Assembly: GCA_000827265.1 (NCBI GenBank)
Contig: KN834845.1
Location: 68,874-132,873, forward strand
DNA length: 64,000 nucleotides
Direction of reading: 5' to 3'
DNA from: Collybiopsis luxurians FD-317 M1
Taxonomy: Eukaryota; Basidiomycota; Agaricomycetes; Agaricales; Omphalotaceae
How positions within the stretch are numbered: the first letter of the stretch is position 1; every line of letters starts with the position of its first letter. Positions 37,203-49,057 of this stretch are shown here, piece by piece. The notes under the pieces are model-generated. The model made no database searches. It had not been told where the DNA came from and saw nothing but the letters and a program-made list of their open reading frames with translations. A program made the translations under genes and the position numbers.

Positions 37203-37369
37203 ATGGCAATGATCTTAGTTCTTTTTTGGTAGCTAAAGTCTACATAGCTTCTAAATTGTCATTCAATAATCTAGAAGCACCTACGTGCACCAGGGCTTGC
37301 AAAACGTCATCGGTTTGCACGAGCATTTTTGAGTTGACCGCATTAGGCAAGTGCGGGACCGGAAGCGGC
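37203..37369 (+). repeat. 167-bp block, left copy beside the gap
   Basis: Identical base for base to 37482-37648. It ends exactly where the run of N begins. Confidence 0.9.
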
Positions 37370-37481
37370 NNNNNNNNNNNNNNNNNNNNNNNNNNNNNNN
37401 NNNNNNNNNNNNNNNNNNNNNNNNNNNNNNNNNNNNNNNNNNNNNNNNNNNNNNNNNNNNNNNNNNNNNNNNNNNNNNNNN
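37370..37481. other. Assembly gap (112 N)
   Basis: A run of 112 undetermined bases between two exact copies of a 167-bp block. This is the pattern left when overlapping contig ends are scaffolded without merging. Confidence 0.95.
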
Positions 37482-37648
37482 ATGGCAATGATCTTAGTTC
37501 TTTTTTGGTAGCTAAAGTCTACATAGCTTCTAAATTGTCATTCAATAATCTAGAAGCACCTACGTGCACCAGGGCTTGCAAAACGTCATCGGTTTGCACG
37601 AGCATTTTTGAGTTGACCGCATTAGGCAAGTGCGGGACCGGAAGCGGC
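37482..37648 (+). repeat. 167-bp block, right copy beside the gap
   Basis: Identical to 37203-37369 and starts at the first base after the gap. Confidence 0.9.
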
Positions 37649-37703
37649 CGGTGTATAGTCCGCTTGCCACAAAATTAGACACCGACACAGTCTACTCAGA
37701 GCA

Positions 37704-37898
37704 GAGGAATGGAAGAATATGTGTGCGGAATGGGATGCTGCAAAAAAGAGAGGTGAGAAGCAGCTGGGGGCCCAACCAAACAAGAAGGATTTTGTCCTTC
37801 CTCCTATTCCAAAACCAGTGCTTCGAGAGGCTACTCAGAGGGAGGAAGAAGGGGACAGTAGTGAAGACTCGGGTAGTGATAATGACAGCCTCGTGTAG
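37704..37898 (+). pseudogene. C-terminal tail of a pogo/Tc1-type transposase
   Basis: The frame reads EEWKNMCAEWDAAKKRGEKQ, then KDFVLPPIPKPVLREA and an acidic Ser/Asp/Glu end (EDSGSDND) with stop at 37896-37898. Fungal pogo-like transposases often end in such a Lys-rich then Pro-Lys-Pro then acidic stretch. The catalytic part is missing, either deleted or in the gap. It lies inside the element with perfect TIRs, which supports the call. Confidence 0.6.
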
Positions 37899-38537
37899 TG
37901 ATGACAGCAATTGATGACAAGAGATCCGGTGAACCGGCGTGTGGCGTGACTTGAATTCTTGTCCCATTCGTGGTGGAAATCGATTTTTCGCTCATGGCAC
38001 TTGCAATAGAACTTATAAAAATACAATAAATTCAACATAGACTCATAATCAACCTAGAATGATGCCTGGCTTGAAATTTCTGTGAGAAATAAGCTACAGA
38101 GTGCATGAGGGACTGATTACCAAAATCTGTCCCATTGAGTGGTCAATGACTGTATCCACCAAACTTTTTGTTCCTTTCATCATGCGTTACAGGCTCCGAC
38201 AATGATCGATGATCTCTAGGAATGGATGTCACGTCTATGGACGTGTCGATGGAAAGTGTCAGGAGAAGGGGGAGCAGGATTCGTAGTCAAGGGGACGCGG
38301 ACAGCTTGAATGCAGATGATATCGTCGTCTGAGTGAGGGATGAGGGATATGTAAGTGTTCGAGAGATAGCGGGCCGCGTCGGAAGCTTAACAATAGGTCC
38401 TTATTCACATGGAACTTCCAATCTGAAAAAAAAAACACTTGATTCTCGTACATATATAAACAAAGACATTCCAAATCCCGGATCCTCATTTCCACTCCTT
38501 TCCAAGCTGCTCGGCACACCGCGTAGCGGACTCAGAT

Positions 38538-39432
38538 TCATGCGGTCCTATTATACCCATCACTGTTAGTAATGAAATCGATCTTTCCGTCAGGTTGAGT
38601 TTGTCCTCCGGCATTGGTGGCTTGAGTCGCGTTGTGAGTTTTGGAGTATAGGGCGCAGGTGAGCAAAGGGCTTCCATTCTAATAGAGCAGAGAACGAAAA
38701 AATAAAGCAGAAAAAAAGAGTCGAAGAAGAAACAAGTCAATTTCACGCGTGTAGGGCGGTAAGTTCGGCAGAGACAACACACCTGTCCGTTAACATCATG
38801 GTAAGCTATCGAAGTGGTAAGCATTAGATCCAATCCTGCGGGAGAATGTTCCGAGGGACGTACCATTAATAAAGACGCATCCAGTAACACTAGTGCACAC
38901 TGCCTGGCAGTCTAAAAAAGAAATAATTTTTCAGTCCCAAGACTAGGATGATAGAGGAGGAGGGGGGGTCACACGCACCGGTATCGGTATCGACAAGTCC
39001 GAACGTCAGGTAGTCCGGAGCTTCGATGGCCTTGGTCAAATTTTGGAAAACCAGAGCGTATGTGGGCGTGGGGGGAGTAGTAGCTCTCGCCCTTACGGTT
39101 CCGAAGCCCGGACATTGGATGGCGTGGGGCGCGGCCGCAAGGGACGCACAGAGGGCCTATTAAAGTAAAAAAAACGGACGAGTTCTGTCAACACTTGCCA
39201 TCTCGCGCCCGTAGAATGGACCTACCGGATCCTTCAACCACGGGGCCCCATTAGCCGACGCTGGGTGGTCACCAAAGTACCATCCGGGGGTAGCACCAGC
39301 GACCTGTGGCGCGTTAGGAGCACCGAAATGGTTCGACGCAGTAAGCGACGCGGCAACGGATCCACTATCGTCGCGGATGTACACCGCTGTAGCGGCCGTA
39401 ACGAGAGCTACAAGTGCAAAGAATGATCGCAT
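38538..39432 (-). CDS. Small secreted PAN/apple-like protein 1 (fruit-body protein type)
   Basis: Start MRSFFALVALVTAATA is a clear signal peptide. Spliced exons give ATPGWYFGDHPASANGAPWL, ALCASLAAAPHAIQCPGFG, YALVFQNLTKAIEAPDYL, TFGLVDTDTDCQAVCTSVTG, CVFINAYHDVNGQ, NGSPLLTCALYSK and [19 protein letters not shown], stop at 38538-38540. About 195 residues. The spacing of DCQ-C-GC-C-LY with GGQ.QPDG resembles PAN/apple-like extracellular proteins annotated in mushrooms as fruit-body-specific. It is one of three paralogues here (38.5, 41.7 and 54.2 kb), which share promoter sequence. All introns are GT-AG and no damage was seen. The exact role is unknown. Confidence 0.75.
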
Positions 39433-39517
39433 AGCAAATGACTGGGTTCTTTTGGGGGTTGTTTCTTGCTAGGAAGAGAAACGGACACAGAATAGAGAGC
39501 CTTGGTCGATGCAGACC

Positions 39518-39525
39518 ATTTTATA
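39518..39525 (-). promoter_or_regulatory. TATA box of secreted protein 1
   Basis: On the minus strand TATAAAAT lies about 90 bases before the start codon. The promoter and leader from here to the ATG are nearly identical to those of the copy at 42822. Confidence 0.6.
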
Positions 39526-41025
39526 CCTTCTTTCGTACTTCCCCCAGGGGAATTAAGGGACATTTGTGCAATCTGCACCCCTCAAAGTTGAAGCTAAGCT
39601 GACGGTTCATCGAAAGAGAACAAAGGTTGAGCTGAATACTACATACATTCCATACAGTACAGACCATATGTAAGTACAATGAAGTTCGCTTCCATGCACT
39701 GAATGCCTACTTCAACAACGAAGGTTGGACAGCTAGTGGACATATACGTCTCGACTGTTTGTATTCGAATTTCGAACTACTTCAAGTCATTAGTCCTGCA
39801 GTCTGTCATTGGATGAATGACGGTCCCTCGACTGATCCCGGCTGATTTAAACCGTCAAGTGAGGCGGAGTTAACTGAAAGATGTTGGGCATTCTTTTGAA
39901 GCTATGGATGTAGCTCGATTCCGAACCGAGGAAGCTTAACAAACGAAGGTGCGCAAGGGTTCATCCACATCGTGCCGCAGCCAAGATTAATCGGCAGACT
40001 CAGCCGAGCTACTTCGAACTGAGGCTTTTCATATAATGGGACATCCATCGACAGATAGACAGATGAATCCGACCGCAGTCCTTCTGCGAGTCGAAGACGC
40101 ATTTCTCGAAAACGTTTCTGAGGTCGATTTCAACGGTTCCTACATAAAATTTCATATGAAGTTGTGCGAAAGGTACCAGGACAACATACGTCCCACACGG
40201 CCCATCTCTCGGCGGTGCTGTCTATGATGGTCCCTCTTACGGTAAAGGTACATTGGGCCTTACACGGTCATAGGACCAGAATGTATGAGTGAAGGTTGAA
40301 TAAAGAAAATTCGGTGGTAGGTATAACGAAATTTTCTACATTCATACAGCAGTAAAAAGGCAAATAAAGTACACACCAGCACCACTTACTGGCAATCCAG
40401 TTGTAAATGAGATACCTGCATGTTCTTGAAAATAAGGTTCTTGAGTCAATGCCGGCAGAACTTAGAAGTTAGAAGAGTTACAGACGGCATCAGAAGCGTA
40501 CGTACTTCTACTTCTCGTCGACGACACGGCGACCTCCTGGGTCCTCGGAATATTCGCTAACACCAAGATAATGAATTGAGATAGGAACAGATGTCAAAAG
40601 TGGGATTGACCGATCTTATTGATGAAGGAGAGGCGTTTTTTTGTTGGCCTCGAAGTTCACACTCCTTGAGCCCCTAGAGTCCTTCTTGACTGACACCGTG
40701 TCAACTCGAGGTCAGGTATTGAAAACACATAGGATGGAAATCCGACTTGAAGAAGAAATAATGGAAGGTTAGGAATAAAAAGAAAAGAAAGGAAGAAGAG
40801 CAAATTCAAGGTGGATATTGGTTTCGACCATAGCCATGGCGACCTTTAGGCCATTGATACAGCTTAAATCTTAATCTGAGTGAATCAGTTGATAAGGAGG
40901 TTGCGAGATTGCTCACGGTTACTGTATACCCGAGCCTCTACTATGTTAAGGCTTTTGAGGCCGCCACAGGAATGAGCCAAGGTAAATTTCTTGTTTCGAA
41001 AGGACAGTGATCTCAGTGCCACTTA
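39526..41025. other. Upstream flank of secreted protein 1, no gene
   Basis: 39590-40260 aligns in patches with 43100-43860 upstream of paralogue 2 (for example 'cctgcagtctgtcat') and, inverted, with 53580-53900 upstream of paralogue 3. The remainder to 41025 has no supported gene. Confidence 0.5.
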
Positions 41026-41145
41026 GATTGGCTATCATGGAAATGCGCTTCAAGCTACTGTGCAAATAAAATGAAATTATGAAACGCTGCTTAAGATGGT
41101 CACTGTGGGCCATGGCACATTGGCAATGCCCTCCAGGCCGCTAAC
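41026..41145 (+). pseudogene. Ankyrin-repeat remnant of a third NLR copy
   Basis: Two pieces resemble the NLR ankyrin DNA. 41029-41066 reads GYHGNALQA in frame, and 41107-41145 keeps the 'ggcaatgccctccaggc' word of the repeats. Stops and deletions interrupt both. Nothing else of the NLR is near. Confidence 0.6.
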
Positions 41146-41266
41146 ATTATACTAAGGGAATCATGGTAGCCAATAAGCAATGATAAAAACGATTTAGCAA
41201 GACGTATTCAGTGAAAATCTCACTGTAGTCGCTGAGTTAGATAGCTGCAGTAGGTCCGCTGAGAAA

Positions 41267-41400
41267 TCAGGATAGCGTATCAAAAATGTGACAATGAAGA
41301 GTGTCGAGGAGAAATCCCGGAGGAGCAGGAGACGTAGTAACAAAGGTGAAGCCTGAATGGATGTTGACAACTGCAATGCAGATGATATCGTGGTCTGAGG
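41267..41400 (-). pseudogene. Second piece of the unknown gene seen at 38220-38345
   Basis: Encodes SDHDIICIAVVNIHSGF on the minus strand, matching SDDDIICIQAV downstream of secreted protein 1. Both lie just downstream of a secreted-protein gene, so they were copied together. The piece ends abruptly near 41260. Confidence 0.45.
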
Positions 41401-41706
41401 AGGGGATCATGTGTGGATGATCAAGTTGTGATTGCCGGAGACGCCGGCTCCTCATTGCCGGAAACGGCGGCCGGCAATGGCACTGAGGACGGTCAAACAA
41501 GCATTGAGGATGTCGAAAAATAATAAACTATACATGCTCTTACCATGTAAGGGGGAACTTTGTCACTGTTATGTATTGCCATTTTATGAAGATTACAAAA
41601 GCATTTTGTACGTAAAAATTCAAGCTCCAGAATATTAAAAGTTCACTCCAAATCCCGGATCCACATTTCCAAACTCCGTTCCAAGCTGCTCAGCATAGTC
41701 TCAGAT

Positions 41707-42822
<1,116 letters not shown>

Positions 42823-42907
42823 AGCAAATGACTGGGTTCTTTTGGGGGTTGTTTCTTGCTAGGAAGAGAAACGGACACAGAATGGAGAGTCTTGGTCGAT
42901 ACAGACC

Positions 42908-42915
42908 TTTTTATA
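42908..42915 (-). promoter_or_regulatory. TATA box of secreted protein 2
   Basis: Minus-strand TATAAAAA, about 90 bases from the ATG, followed by ggtctgtatcgaccaagactc and a leader nearly identical to that of copy 1. Confidence 0.6.
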
Positions 42916-45035
42916 CCTTTTCTGTTGGGATAGGTGGAACGCGTCGCGTTCAGATTCGGCTCGGCCCGAGTCGCATGATGGCCCTAAGTACGTAGCGCCG
43001 ATGTATAGCAGCATACTCTGAGTTCTATCCACCACATTCTTTGCCTTAGGGCCTCATGCAGGCCCTCTTCACCGTACCTACTTCCAGGGGTATCAAGGTA
43101 CCTTCAGACGTTCTGTTCTCCTTAAATCAAGTTGAAAACCTGTCCAAAGAGAACAAAATTTGAGGATCATACAGAGGATGTTCGCTTCTACATGTATCTC
43201 GGCATTAATGCCGATAATATCTCAGGAACGAGGGTCGGACCATTATAGCTCTTCAATGAAAATTTCGCAGAGTCAAGCCAAAGTGGGCAGATAGACGCTT
43301 CGAAACTTCGAACTGATTTGAGTCAGTAAGCCTGCAGTCTGTCATAGATGAATGATACCTTCTTAGTTCCTCGATGTACGGAGTTATTCTGGCTGATTTA
43401 GTTCCAGAATGTCGGGGAAGGGAGCCTTTTTGCAGACATGGATGCAGATCATACCAGAATTCGAAAGCTTGACACAGGGTACCATATGGACTAAAAAAGG
43501 CTGCTGTTTATCCATATTGTGCTGCCTGCAGATCCTACCGAGTTACTGCCGTCGGATTCGAATGGGAGGTCTTTTATTGATAACCATCACCTACCATAGT
43601 TCTTCTCGAAGCCGTTGCCGACGTCGATATCACCGGGAATTGAAGTTTTCATCAAAGGTACCAGGATAAGTATAGCCCACTTCCAACACGACTCATTTTC
43701 TCGCCGTGGTGCTGTGCGAGACTGTCCCTCGTAGAGGTACGATGGATCGTAAAGGTACGATGGTATATAGAGTAAGGTCAAATAGAGTAGGGTCATCAGA
43801 CCAGAATGCATGGGTGAAAGTCTGAGGTAGGAAGTTTGGTGGTAAGTATAGGTGGATTTCCTGCGCTCTTACGGTAATGAGAACCACTGACTTAGAGCTC
43901 AGGTGTATATGAGATATCTGAGTGATCTTGACGGTGAGTTTCCTCGACGGAGAACTAGTCCTGGTGTTGCCGCCTGAACCGGCCGATAGCCGAAGCGAAT
44001 TTGCCGCTTAGACCGAACTCGTCAGCCGGCAAGAGCATCGGCTGTCAAGAGGCTTTAGATCCAAACAGCATCAAACATTTCAGAGCTTGCGCGCTTACAT
44101 CCAACTCGTCCACTTCTTTTCTCACCTTCACGTACTTACATCTACAGCTTTCCTGGGATCTATTGGAAACTGGATTATCTTTTGCCGCTCGTCTCAGTTA
44201 CCAAACTATCATATCACATCCGAAGGTTTCATATTTTCGTGTACCTTCAACCCATCTTCAACACCGAACAGATTTTCTTGGCTACAATTTGTATCTCATC
44301 TGTCCTTATCTCACGAGTTGGAATATCAGCGCCCTAGCATTCACGTGCGGACGCGTACGAGATGAATTATACTGCTCACTCAGCCCAAAGTCCTCCCCAA
44401 CGGTCATGAACGATATCTGATCTTCATTGGTTCTGGTTTCCTTAGCTATAGCGCGCAAAAAATGATAGGAATGCGGGTACAACCAGCTATTTCATACTTT
44501 GCTCCTACACAAATGGTCAGTTCCCCTTATTTGTTTGAGTGTAGTTCGATTTTGCGTTCAACTCTCCTTGCCACCACGCGTTACTTTCCAATGACCAGCA
44601 ATCGTACATCACAGGTTCCTCTTACTAGTCCTGAAGTATGCAACGATGAATCGATCCCTGTTTTTACAACCAGCACCCCGTAATGTGTGGATCTTTCGGA
44701 CTTCGCACACTAATCACCGTGGAGCTTTAAAGCTCCAAAATATTGACGGTATTGATTGTAACATTCTATCAAGAGAAGTAAGGTTCAGACCCCGTTGCGA
44801 GGGCGCATCCGCCTTTGTATATGCAAAGGTTATTTCTTAATTCATCAAGGCTTCTACCACCAACGGGGTCTACACACGAACAATGATCAGCGGTTGGGTA
44901 ACTACTCGCTCTGATTTCCACTCCACTTCCTCTTGCCCCCCTTGGAGTAAATTATGAATATGGTGGAGTGAGGCATTGTTCTCCTGGAATCGAATTCGAG
45001 GCCCTTGTCTGAATTGTCTGATCCTTTGGGCGCGG
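42916..45035. other. Intergenic; duplicated flank then unassigned DNA
   Basis: Up to about 43860 it aligns with the flank of secreted protein 1. 44001-44420 holds an open frame of 139 codons, but with no domain and no homologue seen. A short inverted pair (agaccccgttg at 44788, caacggggtct at 44861) could form a hairpin. Confidence 0.4.
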
Positions 45036-45043
45036 TATATAAA
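45036..45043 (+). promoter_or_regulatory. TATA box before the Ala/Gly-rich gene
   Basis: TATATAAA lies about 300 bases before the start at 45334, leaving a leader of about 260 bases that is rich in C and T. The pairing with this gene is inferred. Confidence 0.45.
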
Positions 45044-45333
45044 GCCTGTGAGCCTCCAGTCCTGTTTCTTCTCCATTCGTGCACCCCCTCTGTGATAGAG
45101 CCAACCACTTCTTTCTCTCTGAACCTCGTCTCTTTCTCTTTCTTCGATCAGTGATCGACTATTTCATTCACTTGATAGACGGTCATAGACCTACCTTTTG
45201 CTTGAGCATTCACGAAAGTTTCGTACTACTACCGTACATCCCCAAGTCCTTCTCTTTGAATTCGTGCAGAGCACAACTTCATACTTTCCGGTCTCTCTTT
45301 ACTCTTTGAGGTTCTTATTAAAGTACATCAACA

Positions 45334-47165
45334 ATGATGTTGTTCAAATACGTGCTTCTCGCTTGTGTAGCAGGCTCTGCGGTCTCTGCTCCGGCTCCTC
45401 GTGTTGATATCGACGGGTCTTTGTCCGCCCGTCATCATTTGGTGTGCTTCTCGTCCTTGTTTACCGAGATTTTCCGAAACTTATGGACGTTTCTGCTTTA
45501 CCCTCTCATAGGCTCCCAATGCTGGCGCGGCTAACGCGGGTGCCCAAGGTGCTGCCGCCCAACAGGTAGAAGCTTTTCTACTTGGAGCTTTCTGCCACTT
45601 GACTTCCCGCTCACTCGATATTTGTTTTCTTGTCCTAACAGGCTGGTGCTCAGGCCGGAGTCGCAAATGCTGCAGCTGGTCAAGCCGCTGCTTCAGGTGC
45701 TCAACAAGTATATCTCTTCTACGTTCGATCCCTCGGAGCTTTACTCAATCTTACTTAGGCCGGTGCAGCTCAAGCTGGCGCAGGCGCGACTAATAAGGCT
45801 GCCAAAGCCAAAGCCAAGGCTGCAGCCAAAGCAGCTGCCGCTGGTGCTGGTGCTGGTGCTGTAGGAGCAGGAATAGGAGCAGGAGCAGCGGGTTTGTCTT
45901 TTTTGTTTTTTTCTACGCGTATGTCAGCGACTAAAGGAAATCCTATTCAGATGCTGGAGCTGGAACTGCTGCGAACTCTACAGCCGGTACTGCTGCGGCG
46001 GGCGTCACGAACACCACCTCCGTTGATGGTTCTTCGACCTCCGACAACAGTACTTCGGTAGTCGCTTCCGCTTCCGGATCCGCTTCGAACACCACCTCCG
46101 TCACCGGCTCAGCCAGTTCCAGTGCAGACAACAGCACTTCGGTAGTTGGTTCCGATACCGGATCTGCTTCAGGTGCCTCCTCCGTCACTGGTTCAACTGC
46201 AGATAACAGCACTGTCGTTGGTTGCACTGGGTCGACAGCCGATAACTCTACTGCCGTTGCTTCAACCGGTTCAACTGCTGATAACTCAACTGTTGTTGGT
46301 TCGACTGGTTCAACTGCCGACAACTCCACCGTTGTCGGTGCGACTGGTGCTACTGCCGATAACTCCACCGTTGTTTGTTCAACAGGATCGACTGCCGACA
46401 ACTCCACCGCGTCCGCGGCGACTTCCAACTCGACGGGTACCTCTACAACGACCACGACCGGGAAGAAGCATAAACACCATAAAGGTCTGTCTATGATGTT
46501 CCCGTTCTTTGCTTTCTTGTATATTGATGATGAGGACAGGAGCAGGAGCTGCAGGAGCAGGAGCAGGAGCCGGAGCCGGAGCTGCAGGTCCGTATTCACT
46601 CGTATCTGTTTCTGTATTTGGTTCATTGACGTGGATGATAGGCACCGCGGCCGCTGGTACTGGGGCTGGAACTGCTGCCGGAGCAGGAGCTGCAGGTTCG
46701 ATAATAGCTCATTCATTTCCGTCTCTCGTTCGCTAACGTGGTGAACAGGTACCGCGGCTACTGGTACTGGAGCTGGAGCTGGAGCTGGAACTGATACCGG
46801 CGCTGCCACTACTGGCACTGGAACTGCAGCTACAGGTTTGTCATTGCATTATCATCGGTCCATGGGAATGCTAAGGAAGGTGATATTTCTAGGCGCAACT
46901 ACCGGTGACTCCACTGGCTCGACTGGGTCAACCGCCGGAGATACTGCCAACTCGACGACTTCGGGTACCGGTTCGACGACAGACAGTGCGACAAGTGGAG
47001 CAACTGGCGTCGACAGCTCTGCAGGAACAGCTCTCACTGCGGCAAAAATCCGTGCTATCAAGTAAGCCTCATATTATTGCTCCGCCAACTTCTCCTTACT
47101 GAACCTCTCCAAGGAACACGGAAGCTCGCCGTGCCCTGGCTCAGCTCTATTTCAACGAAATCTGA
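45334..47165 (+). CDS. Secreted Ala/Gly/Ser/Thr-rich low-complexity protein
   Basis: Start MMLFKYVLLACVAGSAVSA is a signal peptide with a likely cut after VSA. Short exons follow: NAGAANAGAQGAAAQQ, AGAQAGVANAAAGQAAASGA, a Lys-Ala run (KAAKAKAKAAAKAA), then a long Ser/Thr part with about ten STADNSTVV-like repeats, each an N-glycosylation site, then TTTTGKKHKHHK. Three more Gly-Ala-Thr exons, a TGSTGSTAGDTANST exon and the C-terminus AAKIRAIKNTEARRALAQLY complete it, stop 47163-47165. Early exons are bounded in phase 0 and later ones in phase 1, so exons could be added without frame change. It resembles a structural cell-wall or matrix protein; no family is recognised. Confidence 0.7.
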
Positions 47166-47851
47166 TTCATTGGAATCGCTCTCAACTCTGTTCAAAGAGA
47201 CGGACTTGTTAGTACGATAACGGACTGCTTCATAGCCTTATCATTATTATTGTAATTCTGCTCTTTCTCCGAGCGAGTGATGTTACTGGATTAGAAGTTT
47301 GGCTGGCTCGAAAAATCACAATTCTTTATGGCACACAGTTGAACCATGCGCAATTCTTTCACTTGCAGTGACGACCCGAGCAACAGTCGGATTTAGGAGG
47401 GGAATCTATTGAGTGGGGGATTGCTGATTCCCGTCGTCGGAGAACGTGGCTTGGAGACCGGTACATTCTACGAATTCAATTGAATCACATCGCGATGTTA
47501 GCTATATACAGTACCATAATAAGATGTACGGTATGTATTTTATGTTATTGTATTGTATTCACGCTAAAATGCCTCGTCATGGTAATCCCCATCCTTAACT
47601 TAATTCTTCTCTTTGGAACTCAGCAACGTGTTGTAGCGGTTTTCCTACTTTCTTGCCTTCTCCCCTTCTTTTTCCTCTTCTTCCCCTTTTCTCCTTTTTA
47701 TCTTCTATTTCCTAGTCCAACGAGGCAGCTGCGCTTGCCATTATTACTTCTCTTGAGCTAGTCTCCACATTTGGCCGAAACTCCACGAATTCTCTTCTAA
47801 ATATCACCTAGTCGCTGGTGCTGGTACCGCGTTCAATTTTCCGATACAACT
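47166..47851. other. Intergenic, no gene seen
   Basis: Contains the 3' region of the Ala/Gly-rich gene and a pyrimidine-rich run (47640-47720) upstream of the next gene. Confidence 0.5.
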
Positions 47852-48380
47852 ATGTTGAGGCAGATTCAGTGGATTGTTCTTTTGTGGTTCGGCTTGGTCG
47901 GATGGGTAGTTTCTGCTCCACTCCCTGCAGACTTTACGCTTGAGGTTAGTAGTCATCGCCGTCCAGTCAAAAGGATGTCGTCGTCGCTGGATGTCTAATC
48001 ATTTTTTATTATTCGTCTAGTTGAACTCTCTGGCATCCGTGGCAGCGGAATCAAATCCTCCAGTACAGAGCCTCAGCGAAGCGGAGCAACCTTTGATTGT
48101 GGTGTCGCCAGTGGCCGTGACGACGACGGAAACCGCCACTGGTGATGGCAATGGAAACTCGGATGGAGTTCAATCAGAAGTGCGAGAACTGGAAGTTACA
48201 CTAGTCAACAGGTCAGTTGAATTTTATGATTTGATGGATTCGAAGAATCTTATAGATCGTTTACAGGAAAAGGTTGAGAAGGCAGTTCATGAATCCCTAC
48301 ATTCCCCACTACAAAGTCGTATAGCTTACTCCACTTTTCGCGTACTGGCTCCGCATTTAGAACGGAGCCCTACTTTGTAA
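47852..48380 (+). CDS. Hypothetical short secreted protein
   Basis: Exon 1 (47852-47944) encodes MLRQIQWIVLLWFGLVGW and VVSAPLPADFTLE, a signal peptide. A 76-base GT-AG intron leads in frame to LNSLASVAAESNPPVQSL, then a Thr/Gly/Asn-rich stretch and RELEVTLVNRSVEFYDLMD. A helical end (DRLQEKVEKAVHESLH) precedes the stop at 48380. About 150 residues, no cysteine pattern, no known domain. Further exons may exist: 48501-48551 and a piece after 48650 (YIVNLYRDTRSSYLNHKIRS) are open and bounded by splice-like signals, but I could not join them in frame. Confidence 0.5.
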
Positions 48381-49057
48381 ATTTGAGTTGTATTCAAAAT
48401 GGGAATACAGGAGCGGAACAGGGTCTTTCTTGCCGCTCGGTAACTTTGAGGTTAAAAACGACTCCACTTCAGCTCCACTTTCAAGAATTCATACAGGGTG
48501 AGATGGGCTCGACCAAAGGTACTTCCACTGCCCCAAATATGATTAGACGGGTAAGAATCACTCTTTACCCTCGACGCGCCACCCAAACTCCAAAAAGCGC
48601 GCGGAAAAATCAACCTCACAGAGCGACGCTAGAACGTGAAACGGTTTAGCTACATCGTCAATCTGTACAGGGATACCCGGAGCTCTTACCTAAATCATAA
48701 AATTCGCTCTTGGAGATATCGGGCAGCTGATGATCCTGAGCATCCAACGGAACACCAAAACGCTGAACAAACCCTATTCGTCAACGTCAAAGGTAAACAA
48801 GAAGCAGCTGAATGACAGACCTTTGCATGTATCCTATGTCTAATCCTGCGTTCAAGACCAAACGAAGTTGAGGCTCCGTCAGTTTTTTCATCAGCTAAAA
48901 ACTCGCGGAATACGATATCATGATCATAAAATGCATCCAGAGACTCTATAATCCGCAGTAACGCGGGAGAGCGTAATCCTTGCGCAAATATATCTTTGAG
49001 CTTGGTTTTCTACTGGCGAGAACGGTGGTCAGTCTAATGCCGAAGCTGTATTAATTC
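48381..49057. other. Possible extra exons, otherwise unassigned
   Basis: Holds the open pieces noted for the gene ending at 48380, one of them reading YIVNLYRDTRSSYLNHKIRS up to a stop near 48815. The rest shows nothing clear. Confidence 0.35.

Larger units (their letters stand above)
36998..38152 (+). mobile_element. Tc1/mariner-type DNA transposon, degenerate
   Basis: The outer 25 bases on the left (36998-37022, beginning CAGTCATTGACCACTCAATG) are the exact reverse complement of 38128-38152. Both ends are flanked by TA, and the ends start CAGT, as in many Tc1/mariner elements. The interior carries a transposase-like tail (37704-37898), an assembly gap and a duplicated block, so the true length is unknown. 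The identical ends point to a fairly recent insertion. Confidence 0.82.
36507..38345 (-). pseudogene. Unknown minus-strand gene split by a transposon
   Basis: On the minus strand, 38220-38345 encodes DDDIICIQAVRVPLTTNPAP, and a paralogous piece lies at 41267-41400. Left of the transposon, 36507-36779 and 36776-36957 hold open segments such as FFSIRIKPIDVTLVLRTP with plausible introns (acceptor near 36922). The Tc1-type element at 36998-38152 lies between these parts. Whether they were one gene is an inference; no domain is recognised. Confidence 0.3.

Noticed and set aside
44001..44420. 139-codon open frame upstream of the Ala/Gly-rich gene
   Set aside because: No domain, no splice partners and no paralogue; composition looks non-coding.
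44780..44880. GGTTCAGACCC with nearby inverted repeat as a possible tRNA
   Set aside because: No acceptor, D or anticodon arm fits at the right distances.
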